Source: Galerina marginata
Taxonomy: Eukaryota; Basidiomycota; Agaricomycetes; Agaricales; Galerinaceae
DNA: 64,000 nt
Assembly: GCA_023014335.1 (NCBI GenBank)
Contig: JAECYW010000016.1
Coordinates: forward strand, 1,488,001-1,552,000
Direction: 5' to 3'
The position numbers and the translations under genes were made by a program. This document shows positions 34,324-45,679 of the stretch, in pieces. The notes beneath the pieces are model-generated. The model was not told the origin of the DNA. It worked only from the letters and a program-made list of their open reading frames with translations, and ran no database searches. Position 1 is the first letter of the stretch, and the number at the start of each line of letters is the position of its first letter.

Positions 34324-34994
34324 TCACTCTTCATCTCCCTCGCTTTCATCATCATCATCATCTTCGTCCTCATCGTCCTCATCAAGATCCTCATTATTGT
34401 TTTCGTCGTTCTCTTCCTCGTCTTCATCATCTTCTTCGTCCTCATTAAGTTGACCCTGCTGACCCTGTGGTGCATGCTGTTGTTGTGGTGCTTGAGGATT
34501 GTTGTTTGACGCGCCACTCGCCATCTTACGCGCTTGCATTGCCCTTTTTGCTTCCTCCTTGTCCTCATCCACTGGAAGTAAATCATCGAGACCTAAGTCC
34601 CGCCACCGCAGCGTGCCATTGACTCCACCACCCGCATAACCCATGTCCTCGAACAACGCACGCGAACCAGGATCGTAGCCGGGTCGAGGTTTCGCCGAAG
34701 GGTGTTTAATGTGTGTTGGGTTCCCATATGGATAAGAAGGGTGCACTTGCGAAGGTAACACTTGCAGTCGGCGAATCAGTATCACCCAAAGTTACTCAGA
34801 GGAATTGTAACCACTGTCAGAATCGTCAGGGTTTGGAGGAACCAAATGGGATGGAATATCCAGCTCTGATACCTTCTGGTCAAATAAATACAGATTTTAC
34901 GCGTAATCGATAGCTTACCGTCGTCTGACAGTTCGCCTGGCATGTATTCGGCGGTATCGACTGTGTCGAGGATGAGAAGATCATTGCGGGTCAT
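34324..34994 (-). CDS. Small protein with long acidic tail (possible APC13-like)
   Basis: Two exons, 34994-34919 and 34760-34324, give 170 residues. The N-terminus reads LILDTVDTAEYMPGELSDD and leads to LPSQVHPSYPYGNP. Mid-protein LRWRDLGLDDLLPVDED is followed by a Gln/Asn-rich linker and a C-terminal run of almost only Asp and Glu. The spacing of an acidic 'D-x-x-LP' element and a W-x-D-L-x-L motif resembles anaphase-promoting complex subunit 13, but the match is weak. An acidic-tail histone-chaperone-like role is an alternative. The single intron (158 bp) is long for this genome, so an extra small exon may be hidden in it. It converges with RRP4, 103 bases apart. Confidence 0.55.
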
Positions 34995-35142
34995 ATGCAG
35001 GTAACAATAGGTAAGATCCTAAGACATAGTAAGTATAATATAGCCCGAGTTCCATATGCTACGCTCACTGTCATGTTTGCAAACGTCCTTGACCCGGATT
35101 ACGCGCTATGTTACTGTAAGATGTTGAAAGCGCGAACTCAGT

Positions 35143-36851
35143 TTACAGCACCGGCGCTGCGGCATTTAAATATTTGAGGTCCGACGCGGCACTCATTATA
35201 TCCGAGTCTGAACCTCCAAGCTGCTCCAACCGCCTTCGAAATTGCACCGATGAACAGTTATGTCTCTCTTCCTTAGTCTTCTCTAACAAAACCCTTTGGA
35301 TCTGTGGCTCAACTAGGATCTTGAGGCCACTATGCATCTGCGATTCTGTGCTGAGGAAGTCCCACTTCGTCTCGTGATGTTTCCAGGTCAATCCCTGGCC
35401 GCAATGACGGTTCTGTATCTCCTTCAATACTTATTAATGAGTGTGTTGGAAATTATTTCTATCTCGGCTCACGATGATTATTATCCAGGAATGCTCGATC
35501 AGATTACTCCCAAAAATACCATCTTCGACAGGCAGGGTTCCTTGTTACATTCGTGTTGCATACTCAGCAATGCTTGGATATCACCACTTGGCTTTTCTCT
35601 ATTCCTCTCCGCCCCACTATTCCCAAGAAATGTAATCTTGAAAAAAGAACGGCTTTCGATGGGCGTCCGAAGGCCGCCGTTCCCAACAAACCACGTCCCC
35701 ACAGCCCACCTCTGTTTAAGGTTTCAAATCATGGAGATGTGCCTTACGGCATGGCAGATACCAACATCGTGAGCACTTCTCGCATTTCACTCTCAGTATT
35801 GGAGCGCTGACCATCGTCTTTCCTTCTATCTTTATTAATTGCTTCATTCGTCATAAAGATGGCGAGCTACACAACCTGATCACGTAAATTGCAGGCTATG
35901 AAGCTAATATATGAAGGCTCCTTGCTCAATCCTCCAATATTTCAATGGTTATTGTGCGACCAATGGCGACACTCCTCTTGGCTGAATCCACCAGCTGACC
36001 TCGACAAAAACGCGACGGAATGGAAACAAACCGGCGAAATCTTTATCTTCGACAACCAAAACGTCGCTTATTTCTTATTGGAAGTTGGAACTGCCAGTTT
36101 ATAGGCCCCGCTCCCGAAGTCAGAACTATTCGCTTTGCAGGAACGGAGCAAGCCCGTCCAGTTCCTAATCGAAGTCGCAAGGCACCATAGCTGAGGAGGG
36201 ACTACCGATTCAGGTCTTTAACACGACGGCGTTTGACAAAGAGAAACACGCACCATAGTCATATTACTCGGTACTCCGCCATTTTACCTTCTCTTCCATA
36301 GCCTTGATCATGCCCGCTTTCTTTCTGACTGAGAGATAATCCTGACGATTTGTTGGACAAGCACGGGCCTCGGATTCCCTTGATCGTTTTTTCTCCTCAT
36401 GGCCCGATTAAATTCGCCCATCTTGGCCATACACGATGGTCAGGATTCCTGGATAATGCCGAGTGTACAATGTATTGGTATCCATCACCATCACTCGGAT
36501 CGTGGTCCGAATCAAATAACGACTTTGAATGTCGATGTAAACGGTAAATGTGGTAAGGCATTCGACATGTTGTGTACGATATATGACACCTAAATCGTTT
36601 ATCCTTCAGGTTCGTGTATTCTCTTGCCTATTGATCACGAGCCCACCGTTGTTATCTGTCCAACAGCTCGAAATTTCGTAATTTCAGTCTCCAATTCGAG
36701 GCATGTGGTGATATATACTGACATTGCGCTTCCAGCCTCCATTGCAGGGCTGCGAGACTTCAATTGTGGAAACGCAATAGAAAACCTTGTCGTCGACCCA
36801 GTGGATCAAAAACTTTTGGTAATAATCCAAAAATCATGCATTAGCCTGTAA
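35143..36851. other. Uncertain coding fragments, possibly one fragmented gene
   Basis: On the reverse strand an 85-95 codon ORF ending at 35143 has protein-like content (LKILVEPQIQRVLLEKTKEE, then FRRRLEQLGGSD) but no ATG at its open end. On the plus strand from about 35540 to 36851, pieces such as LFSIPLRPTIPKKCNLEKR, LIYEGSLLNPPIFQWLLC, IPLIVFSPHGPIKFAHLGH and VVICPTARNFVISVSNSRH are separated by stops and possible introns. They look like parts of a single protein (an F-box-type mushroom protein is one possibility), but I could not splice them into one frame. A decayed gene or many short exons are both possible. Confidence 0.3.
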
Positions 36852-36930
36852 GTATCCCAGGGCTACTTCTAGAAGGAAGGAAACGGACTTCCGCATTGAT
36901 AGGAGCTCCCTGACTACTTTTTAGTATTTT

Positions 36931-36951
36931 AATCAGTCAGGTTGACTGATT
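36931..36951. repeat. Perfect 9-bp inverted repeat with 3-base loop
   Basis: The arms aatcagtca and tgactgatt flank ggt. It lies about 80 bases after the last plus-strand fragment and could form a hairpin in RNA or be part of a small element's end. Function unknown. Confidence 0.8.
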
Positions 36952-37387
36952 ATATCGGTGGAAGTCAACCGTGCACGTTAAATTCCCTCGGTCATACATG
37001 TTTTGAAATGTTATTTGAATGTTTTGGGAGGGCATCTTCGTATACGTGTGATGCACGACGAATACCGAGGATTACTGCATCAATTCATTGCTAACAATTG
37101 CTGTGATGAGCTTGACAGACGTGCAGCTTATTTGGTGGCTCATAACCGGAGCATTCACGGGGACCAATGAGTTACATACATGCGCCAAATCAGGAATGAC
37201 GAAAATTATTATTTCGTTAATGACTTTAACTTTACAGACCGTATAGCAGGTAGTGACAATTTCACGGCACAATGAGGTATAAATCCAGATATGATGATGG
37301 TCTGACTGCTTTAGTTCGCGGAACATAATTTACAAAGATGATCTAAAGGTGCAACGCATCTGAATGACACCGCAGTGCTTCGAGATC

Positions 37388-39741
37388 TCAAACGAGTTTC
37401 TGTAGCGCGAGGAAGTTGGGGGTACCAAGCCCAGTTACCTACTCCCGAGTGAGTCTAAAATAGCCCTTATAGAAACTGGAAAGACTTACGGGGTCCCATC
37501 CTTTGCCAGCGGAGAAACCTATTCAAAAGGACATTCGTTAAATATGCTTCGCTCTGGACGTGGCTACAACTTGCCTTGAGTCCCGCATCCTGGGTTTGAA
37601 CCAGACGTAATATCTGTGAAGCCAGAAGATGCAGTAGAGTAGATCAGAGGGTTGATGAATCCCAATGAGGTCTTTCCTTGGGAGAGGCGGAAATCATTTA
37701 ACAGAGAAAATACACCCGCCGCAGTCTTCGAAAACGTCAATATTTGTCTTCGATCTGGTCGCCGGTGGAAAGACATACCGGGGAACTGGCACTGGTGCCT
37801 GCGACCGACTCTGTCCCGCCGCCAATGACGACTTGGAAGCCTTGGCCCTGCGCAGAGATGTCAGGATACGCTCGTCCGGTTTTGCTAAATATATTTCTTC
37901 AGTTTAATTCGATATTGCAAAGTGAAAATACCAACTTAAAAAGTCCGGCGTTCTTGGTGCCAAGAGCAGTAAGGAATGTGTTCACCGCGGTGCTTTGATA
38001 TGACGGCGTGGCGAAGTATCGCGAGAATCCACCACCAGAAAAGCTGACAGCTACCTCGGGATTGACCTTGACAGTACCGCCAACCGCAGTTACGAAGGGG
38101 CATCTACGTTAAATTGACAATCAGTAGTAGTTAGCGGTCGAAAGAAACTGAACTGACGATGCGGGGAAGGCAGGCTGGAAGAGCTTCGTGTTTTTCCCGT
38201 CATTTGTTTTGCAGTCACCACCACCAACCCTGTTAACATTCAGTACTTTTACCAGTGCGAGGAAGCTATAAAAAAATACCCAGCATCGCCACTGGAGAAG
38301 AAGACAGTCGTCCCAAGGGATCCTAAAGTTGCAAACATGTTGCAAACTTTTGTAGCATAGTCAAGGGGGACCTGAGAAGATTTGATACATCAATTTAATC
38401 TACCTCACGGGGTGTTTTTGCAACTTACGGTTTGTTCATCGTCACCATACGAGGTTGTAAGAGTCTGTGGGATGGTTTTTTGGGCCAAGAGGAATGTCAA
38501 GAAATCGAGGTACGGTTCGTTCGTGTTTGAACTTGTCTGAGAGTCTGGGGTGAACGGAGGTGATCCACCAGTACTAAAAAAATATTAGAAATGAACCATT
38601 GTCGATCTCACATTTCACTCACCTATAGTAAATATTGGGGGTTGGGAAAGAGATTCCAGTGGTGTATTGAATATCAAGATTAGCCTAAGCTATTGTCAGC
38701 AGAGCCCATTTCTCGGATAGATTTGCGTACCTCGACTCCAGGATCGGTTTGATCATTGCCGCCTCCGTTAACTTGAACCGTCTGGAAGGTAGCGCCGACA
38801 GCGTCTGTCCGGAATTTCTTAAAGAACGTCTACATTGAAACAATCATTAAACAGTCTGAATGAATACAGCGAAGGACCAACCTGGAGATCAGCATTATTG
38901 GCGAATTCTTCGAGGTAGCCAGCAACACCGAGCTTGTTGACGTTCGTGGCAGCCGGCACGTAGGTAGAAGTGCTGTACAGGGCCCTCAAGCAAGCGGGTG
39001 TGATGGTGGTGCCGCAACTCGCCGGAACAGTCGCATCTGATATAGGCACAAGAGAAGCTGCCGAAGCCTCCTCATCACTGATAGGTCTGACGTTTGGCTG
39101 CAAGAAGCTGGTGGTTCGCATACTCTTGAGAGTCCCAAAATATGTCGTGGGCGCAACAACATCGACGTGTGAATGAAGCTCCTTAGGAAGAGAATAGCTG
39201 AGCGTGCGGACGACTTCCGCTCCGGAGGGACCATGCTGGTAGACATTGTATTTGGTGCCCAACATTCGCTCGGCTTGTTCGACGGAGACACGAAGAGTGA
39301 TCCAATCACCAGATTTGGAGCGTTGAGCGGTCGGAGCGACACCATGGAAATCGAGCCATTCGTCGACAGTCGCAGTGGAATCGGGGTGAGGAGCCATAAA
39401 AGCTTCAGCTTCTTCCTTGGTCAAATGTTGAGCGTATCTGCAAGTCGCCTGTCATGAACCACTGAACGCCTCTTGTTCAAGGAAAATACAACATAAACGG
39501 ACCTTAAGTGTGTGGGGTCACTGATCTCCATCAAATTCTCGATGAGTTCCTCGATGCCGTGTTGCTTCAAACCAATTCGTAGCTCAAACAGATGATCTGC
39601 AGGAGCGGCAGCCTTGAGTTGCCAGCCCTGAGGAATTTCGACCCAGGAATGTTTCTCAGCGAGGTCATCCCACCTCCGAGAGAGGGCTCGGGATGCACAA
39701 AGCTGGGCAAAGCCAAGATACAGAATCGACGACCACAGCAT
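37388..39741 (-). CDS. Secreted sedolisin (tripeptidyl-peptidase, MEROPS S53)
   Basis: Twelve exons encode 589 residues: 39741-39503, 39437-38882, 38829-38731, 38684-38623, 38573-38429, 38371-38280, 38229-38158, 38103-37936, 37884-37779, 37725-37575, 37518-37490 and 37438-37388. The signal peptide is MLWSSILYLGFAQLCASRA. The prodomain contains HLTKEEAEAF and a Trp-Ile-Thr-Leu motif and runs to about residue 195. The catalytic residues are E298 and D302 (EANLDIQY), the oxyanion Asp D396 (SSGDAG) and Ser509 (GTSASSP). A C-terminal calcium-site region has DITSGSNPGCG and GKGWDPVTGLGTP. Such enzymes are secreted, act at acid pH and release tripeptides from extracellular protein for nitrogen supply. 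Intron 10 is a GC-AG intron (CAAG|GCAAGT). The start at 39741 is the first ATG. Confidence 0.93.
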
Positions 39742-40683
39742 AAAGGGCAAGACTTCCGAGGATAGGGCAGGTGCCTGTAGAATATACGATGTCGGCGACG
39801 GCTTTATATCTCTGCATAGGGCTTCTAGTCGGGTTCGTCATCCAGCATAATTATCCTTATCTACCATGATCGCATGGGCGGTCAGTATGGATAGAAACGC
39901 ATGAGGGTGGAATTCTTCCACCGGAGCCAGGTCGTTGACCAGTTTACCATCTCCCGAGAGAACAAGAACCTGGAGAAGTCGGAAGTGACGCATGGTCTCT
40001 ACCGAAGCCAGCGTTAGAGCCCCCTATTTTAAAGACGGCGTGTCCGTTAGCGGGCTAATATTACCCGTGCATAAGGAAGGAAGGTGTTGGGAGGCTGCGG
40101 GATGCATACGACTGTGTAACCGTTGGTTATCAACTTGCGCTAAAAATAGGGCAGCCATGTGCAGTGTAATGACAATCCTCTAGCATGTCCTCAGACTTCT
40201 GGCTCTTCATCTATACAACCACCATGTGCTTGATATGTCTTGGCTTTGTGACCAGCTGAACGATCCCAATGTTCTGGCTGAACAGGCCAAAAGTTACATG
40301 AGGCCTGCTTCTCTTGTCAGTCAAGTACGCCGACTTATAATTATAAGCAAGGTCTTCATTGATGCCTTCGCGCAAATCCTACAGACGCTTTCTAGCGCGA
40401 GAACTCTGTGATCCTTCAACAAATAGGGAAAGTGTACTCGTTAGCCTTCGGTATCATGTTGCGACAAAGTCGAAGTTACGACACGAGTCCCGCGACATAA
40501 TGGGTATCGCGACTAACGGAAATTTCGTCGGAAAACCTTCGAAGCTTCAACGGACACGCGCATCAGCGACCAGTACTGATCAGCCGCTATAAGTAAGGGA
40601 GATGGACAGTATATTAGTAAATGATGGGCACAAACCAAGATGAGGGTACTTGTGAGTGGTCGTCAGCCATGGATTATTTAGGA
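39742..40683. other. Intergenic interval upstream of the sedolisin gene
   Basis: Holds the peptidase promoter; a tttatatc TATA-like element lies about 70 bases upstream of its ATG, at about 39804-39811 on this strand. No supported coding sequence. Confidence 0.5.
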
Positions 40684-41768
40684 TTAACGCCGGTATGGGA
40701 TTGCGTAGAAGTCCGTTAATCTGTGTCGTTCCAGGAGCAATGCCGATAGCAATATATCATCAAACATCGGGTGGCCAATTGGCATGATCGTTAGTTTGAT
40801 TTCGTCGGGAACTACCCCGCGGCGTATTAGTTGGTTGACAGGACTGAATTGAGCAAGTGTTTTTGCAGCTTCGGCTGGTCTGTGACACTATTGATAACCT
40901 TGGATGAGAAGGCGTCATCGATCATCCGGGAAGGTAATAACGCCTACAGAAAAGGTGCCAACTTGCGGCCAAGTAGGACAGGACCACACCAGGGAGCGCT
41001 TGGGGTTGAAGGAATACCACTGAAAACTCCTCTATAGTTGAGGAAAATCTATATGGAAAGGCCTGCAAATCTTTGAATGATCTCACCAGTTCCTTCTTCC
41101 GATTCGTTCCAGCTGAGAAAATTGTCCGCATAGGGTGTTCACAGTCACGTATCCATACTGTTTCCGCGTTATTTTGCAGGGGCCCAATGCCAGTTATAGT
41201 TCTGTCGGTATTGTATATGGGGTTGTTATTGGAATGCATTCATGACGAATACTTACCTAAATCCGCCAACGGAGGGCCCATCTTGATCTCCCCCTCTTAC
41301 CATAGTAGTAATAAAACATGCTGGCATGAAAGGGTCTTGGGCGACTGAAATGTGGTAGGCAGGTCGTGTGTCTGGTGAACTAGGAGGAGGAACAAGGATC
41401 ATGGCGCTGGTGCCATTGCCCAACCTCGAAAAAGTAAAAGTGACTGGATGGTCCGGAATCCGAGTAACAGAATATCCAGATCTGCAGAAATATGAACAAG
41501 AACCATCAGACAGTTGATCATATCTGGACGTTTGATTGCGACTCACGAAGGAGGAAGTCCAGAAGGTGCGGCCACCACCGGGATTGAAGCTTGAAGTATC
41601 ACGATTGTCCTCGTGTTGGTCCGGGGATTGGATAATCCCTCCGTCCAGTGCATCCGGGTCCCATGTCAAGGTTACCTGTATCGGGAAGTTAGATTGGGGC
41701 AGAAAGGTTGAGAGAATGGTATAGCGTATACTTACTGGGTCTTGGCTCGCGTGAAAAGATAGGTCCAT
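40684..41768 (-). CDS. DUF6593-like protein, paralogue A (possible frameshift)
   Basis: Reverse-strand exons match the Agaricomycete DUF6593 pattern. There is a short N-terminal exon (MDLSFHASQDP, ATG at 41768), then a core with RIPDHPVTFTFSRLGNGTSA and AYHISVAQDPFMPACFITT. A middle piece around WYSFNPKRSLVWSCPTWP follows, and the C-terminal signature MPIGHPMFDDILLSALLLER ends in RHRLT, with the stop at 40684. Function of the family is unknown. The second exon reads LTWDPDALDGG in one frame, but the paralogue's equivalent of the exon end (LPPS before the splice) lies in another frame. Either a one-base indel has broken the gene or the start is downstream at an ATG near 41665. It shares its structure with paralogue B about 2.3 kb away. 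Confidence 0.6.
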
Positions 41769-42961
41769 GGTTTCTGCAACGAAATTAGAACCTATCAGAG
41801 TTTCAAAATTCGTGTCGAAAATCGGAGAGGAGGGAATGTGGTCTGGCAAAAATGGGACTTCAGTCTTCCGAGTAAATAAAGACTTGAAGTGCAGCTTGTG
41901 CTCCCAGCCTCCCATGCGTATTGCCTTCCACGGACCACAAGGCTTTAGTTTCTTGAGCAGCTAGCTTAGCAATGATAACAAGTGTTCGAGAATCGAGAAT
42001 CTAGGTGAAACTCCAAGTAGAGGCGTACATGGGCGAAAGAAGCCAACACTCGTGAATTCGGCAAACCTCCAATTGGTGTACCAACCAGAAGGCGTGAGAA
42101 AGTTTACAGGTTCTTTTCAAGTGAGCTCTCTGCTCTTTGAAAAAAGAAAATTATTCGCCATAAAAAATAAAGAGGCTCGAGAACCCCAATCTGAGTGTAC
42201 AGAAGTTTTTCGTTACAACATTACATCTGATATAACCTGTAATTCTTAAAGACTTCACAGGGCTATGAATCGTAAGTCAAGAGAGACCAGTGCGCTCAAG
42301 GTGCGCTGTCCCCGGTGCCGGGAACTATCGCGGCACCCCGCCTCAGGCTGCGGTGAAAGAAGAAACTAGGAAAAGAGTTGAAAAGGTAGGATGCGGTGGC
42401 TGACCGTATGATTGATGTCGAACTCTGCGCAACAGGATTCGATCGAAGTCGGCGCTAATTTGTGTTCTATTTTTACACACCTGCCCGTAATGTGACATTA
42501 TGACCCTCTACAACTTTCCCCGTCTAAATTCCTACTCTGCAATTCCTCGCGACAGACTTGGCCTATAGATGAATCCTCTAGCTTCATGTGAGCAGAAAAT
42601 ACTAAATAGGGTGACGGTTTGCGATTAACTGCCGGGTCCTTCCAGTGTCAGCACAAAGAACTCCTCTTTCCTGCCTTCGTCCTGTTGTGCTCCGTTTCAT
42701 GCACCCGAGTTCTAGGTTTCACGACGACGGAGTAAAAAATATGATGCTGGGGTTGCTGATATTGCTCAGCAAAGTTTATTTACTTCAATCCGACCACCCA
42801 TGGTTCCGCCGTTGACAGCTTCAGGTCTTACCACTAGGTTTAACCTGCTCAATAAGTTGGTATCCAATGACATACGTAAATATACAATGAATACAGAAGT
42901 TGACTATATTTCTCAACTGTACAAATACTAGTCCAAGAAGGGAAATAGATAGGTAGGAAAG
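41769..42961. other. Spacer between the two DUF6593 paralogues
   Basis: No gene recognised. The region before 42300 is A-rich with many short ORFs. The duplicated genes flank it in the same orientation. Confidence 0.5.
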
Positions 42962-44125
42962 TTAACTGTTATTATCCTTGGTAGTAACCTCTAAACCAAA
43001 AGCTGCGGTCAGCCGATGTCGTTCCAAAAGCAGGACTGAAAGCAGGATGTCATCAAAGAGTGGATGTCCAATTGGCGTGACAATTAGTTTTGGGTGTGTA
43101 GTAGGAACGTTCAGATGCAGGAAGTCGTCGGACACCACGAAACGAGCCAATTGACAAGGTTCGTCAGCTTGGTCGTAGCACTTTCAGACACGGTTGACAT
43201 TTGTAAATTCAAAATTCTTGGCTGAGACGGTGAAATTGCTCACTGTAAAAGTTCCTGCACTGGGCCATTTGGGACAGGACCATTGTAAGGGCTTATGCAA
43301 TGGGCCCGATTGCTCATTTCCCCAGTTGAATGTCTTCTGCCAAAGTGTTATTTTAGTTCAATTCAAGAAAGTGAAAACTAAAATGTCACACAATGCCTTT
43401 TTTCTTTGATACTTTTCTAAATATATTCTCCAATTTGCATTCTCGTCCTCTTATGCAAACAAGTTGCATGGGATTAGTGGTTTTCGAAATCAAAGTTCTG
43501 AAATGTATGGTTAATATTCTTCTGCGAACGCTCACTACGCCTTTACTACACGGACTTACCTGAAGCCGCCAATATATAATCTGTCGTCATTCGCGCCTTT
43601 GAATACAGAGGTTATATGACACGTTGGAAGGAAGGGGTGTTGGCCAACGTTAATTTGATATATAGGGCTCGTGGTTGACAATTTAGACGGCGGGATAACA
43701 AACATGGAGGCGCCAGTACTCCCGGAACCCGGAAACGAGAAAGTGTATGTTACATCATACTCCGGCATATGCTCAGAGTTACATCTGATCACGAGTCAAT
43801 CAAGATACATTACTTGAAGTTGACGAAGAATCATGATTATATTCACTCACGACGGTGGCAGTTCAGGAAGTAACTGTCGGGGGAATGACACCTTTCTTGC
43901 ACTCCGGGATGAATCAATTGTGCTGTCCACCTCATGCTCTTCGATCGGTAATATCGGCGCCTGCTCGTCCCATGACAGATATATCGGTCCAACAGAAACA
44001 GGAGGTAGAGAGTACATCAGTCGACTGTGGGACGATGAGCGTTTGTCTCCTCTTGGCGTAACTGTGTTTTCGAAGAGGTATACTGGAGCCGTCATGGGGG
44101 TATGATGGGAGGAAACGAGGTGCAT
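42962..44125 (-). CDS. DUF6593-like protein, paralogue B
   Basis: Exons include 44125 (or ATG 44095) to 43851, 43784-43560, a third near 43500-43400 (IRGRECKLENIFRKVSKKK), a fourth near 43330-43200 (LQWSCPKWPSAGTFTV), and the terminal exon ending at 42962. The N-terminal exon contains GPIYLSWDEQAPILP and ends LPPS. The second has MPEYDVTYTFSFPGSGSTGA and IYQINVGQHPFLPTCHITS. The terminal exon carries the family signature LIVTPIGHPLFDDILLSVLL with LERHRLTA. The exact internal joins of exons 3-5 are unresolved. Function unknown. Sequence and intron positions parallel paralogue A, so the pair arose by tandem duplication. Confidence 0.6.
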
Positions 44126-45679
44126 GAACGTTTGCCAATTCAGAGAATTAGGATGCCTACAAGGACGGATGAGAGACCAAACTTCTCGAGCATAGATTCC
44201 AATGGTTATACTTATACTGCGCAGGAATAGCAGGTGGGTTTCAAGGCTTGTTCCGAGTAGCGTTTCGACACCAACACATCTGTTGCTAGCTCGTTCTAAC
44301 TGATCCTCTCTCGGACAACCTTCTGATTATTCCCCAGGTCAGAAAATAGCCCACCGAGGCAGTGTGTATCAGCAATAAAATTACTGCAGCCTGGGCGACA
44401 GTGTATAATACGACTCCATTAAAAGTCGATGCTAAAAGTAGAACAGGTTCAGTCATTCTGAGCAAGATTTGGTGAGTGTAATTACTAATATTAGTCCCTG
44501 GTATGCCAACGAGATTCTACGGGGAGAGGCTCCACGGATCCATCGTAGAGAAGTCAAAGCTTTTCAATTTGCGAATCGGATTATCTGACAATGACGGGCC
44601 GGGATGAACCGTTGGGCGCTTAATTTAGTAAGGGCGGGATCTGCCATGACTTCGGACGTGAGCCGGATGGAGGTGCTATCATCTTGGGGTATCTTCATAC
44701 ATCATATATAAGTGTTAGAAGCGAATGATTGCAGTCAGGAAGCTAGCTGACTTTGAGGAGACTTAGTGGGTAGTAGCGTACCCCTCCAAAAAAAACCGCA
44801 ACCGTTCAGGTGCTCAAATAACCAGAAAAACGCGCACAAGAAAAGGAAATAAAGCCCGGGTTCCAAAAGCACATTCATAACTTTAGCCAGCCTCGTTTAT
44901 GGTATACCAACAATCGAAGGTTCGGCATACTAATTATATAGTGATGTGGCTCATAGCATCGCAAGGAGACTATCAACGAGTTGGCTAACGACTGACCAGT
45001 AAAATACCAGCACCCAAGACATGAGACTCTGCCGCATAAAACTTTGGGGTGAGTCAGACTTCCTTCGTTGCCACATCGCACTCATGTGGCAGCAACTTGG
45101 AGAGATGTGATGCTTGATATCAATGGGACAGATGTAAGCAGTGATGTCGGTTGGAAAAACCCATGTCTACTAACAACAATATGTCAATGACTTGGTGGTA
45201 TTAATAATCGGTAGTATGAGTCGCACAACGCGAAAGAGGAATGCATACATGGGATTTTACAGTCACAAACACGTATTCAGCATTGTTTGCGGTTCGAGAG
45301 ACATGCAGAGAGTGAAACTTTTAATTGGGTACTGTTCGCCTTTACTGGGCGCATAATATGAAAATTTGTCCTTTGGCCCGCGGTAGCGACCAATAGATGT
45401 TCCAAACGGAGAGGATTGCTGCAGGAGGAAGAGGACCGTTGGAACTTGAAGTTGGGAGGACAACTTGAAGAAGAAACGATATGCCGGAAGAGGAAAGAGC
45501 CACGTGTTTGCCGCATATGCCGCTCAGCCACAGAGCAGGCAGTGCCATACTAACGTTTTGGACTCTTGTCGTCGTGTGTCACAACGTTGACGGGCTAACT
45601 CTTCTTCAACTCGACTATCTACCTTTCTTTACTACACCTGGCTTTTTCAGCACCAGTTCTTTACTGAACTGCTGTCCCC
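44126..45679. other. Intergenic interval upstream of Doa10
   Basis: No recognisable gene on either strand. The last 200 bases are T/C-rich, as expected for the leader of the plus-strand gene that follows. Confidence 0.5.
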
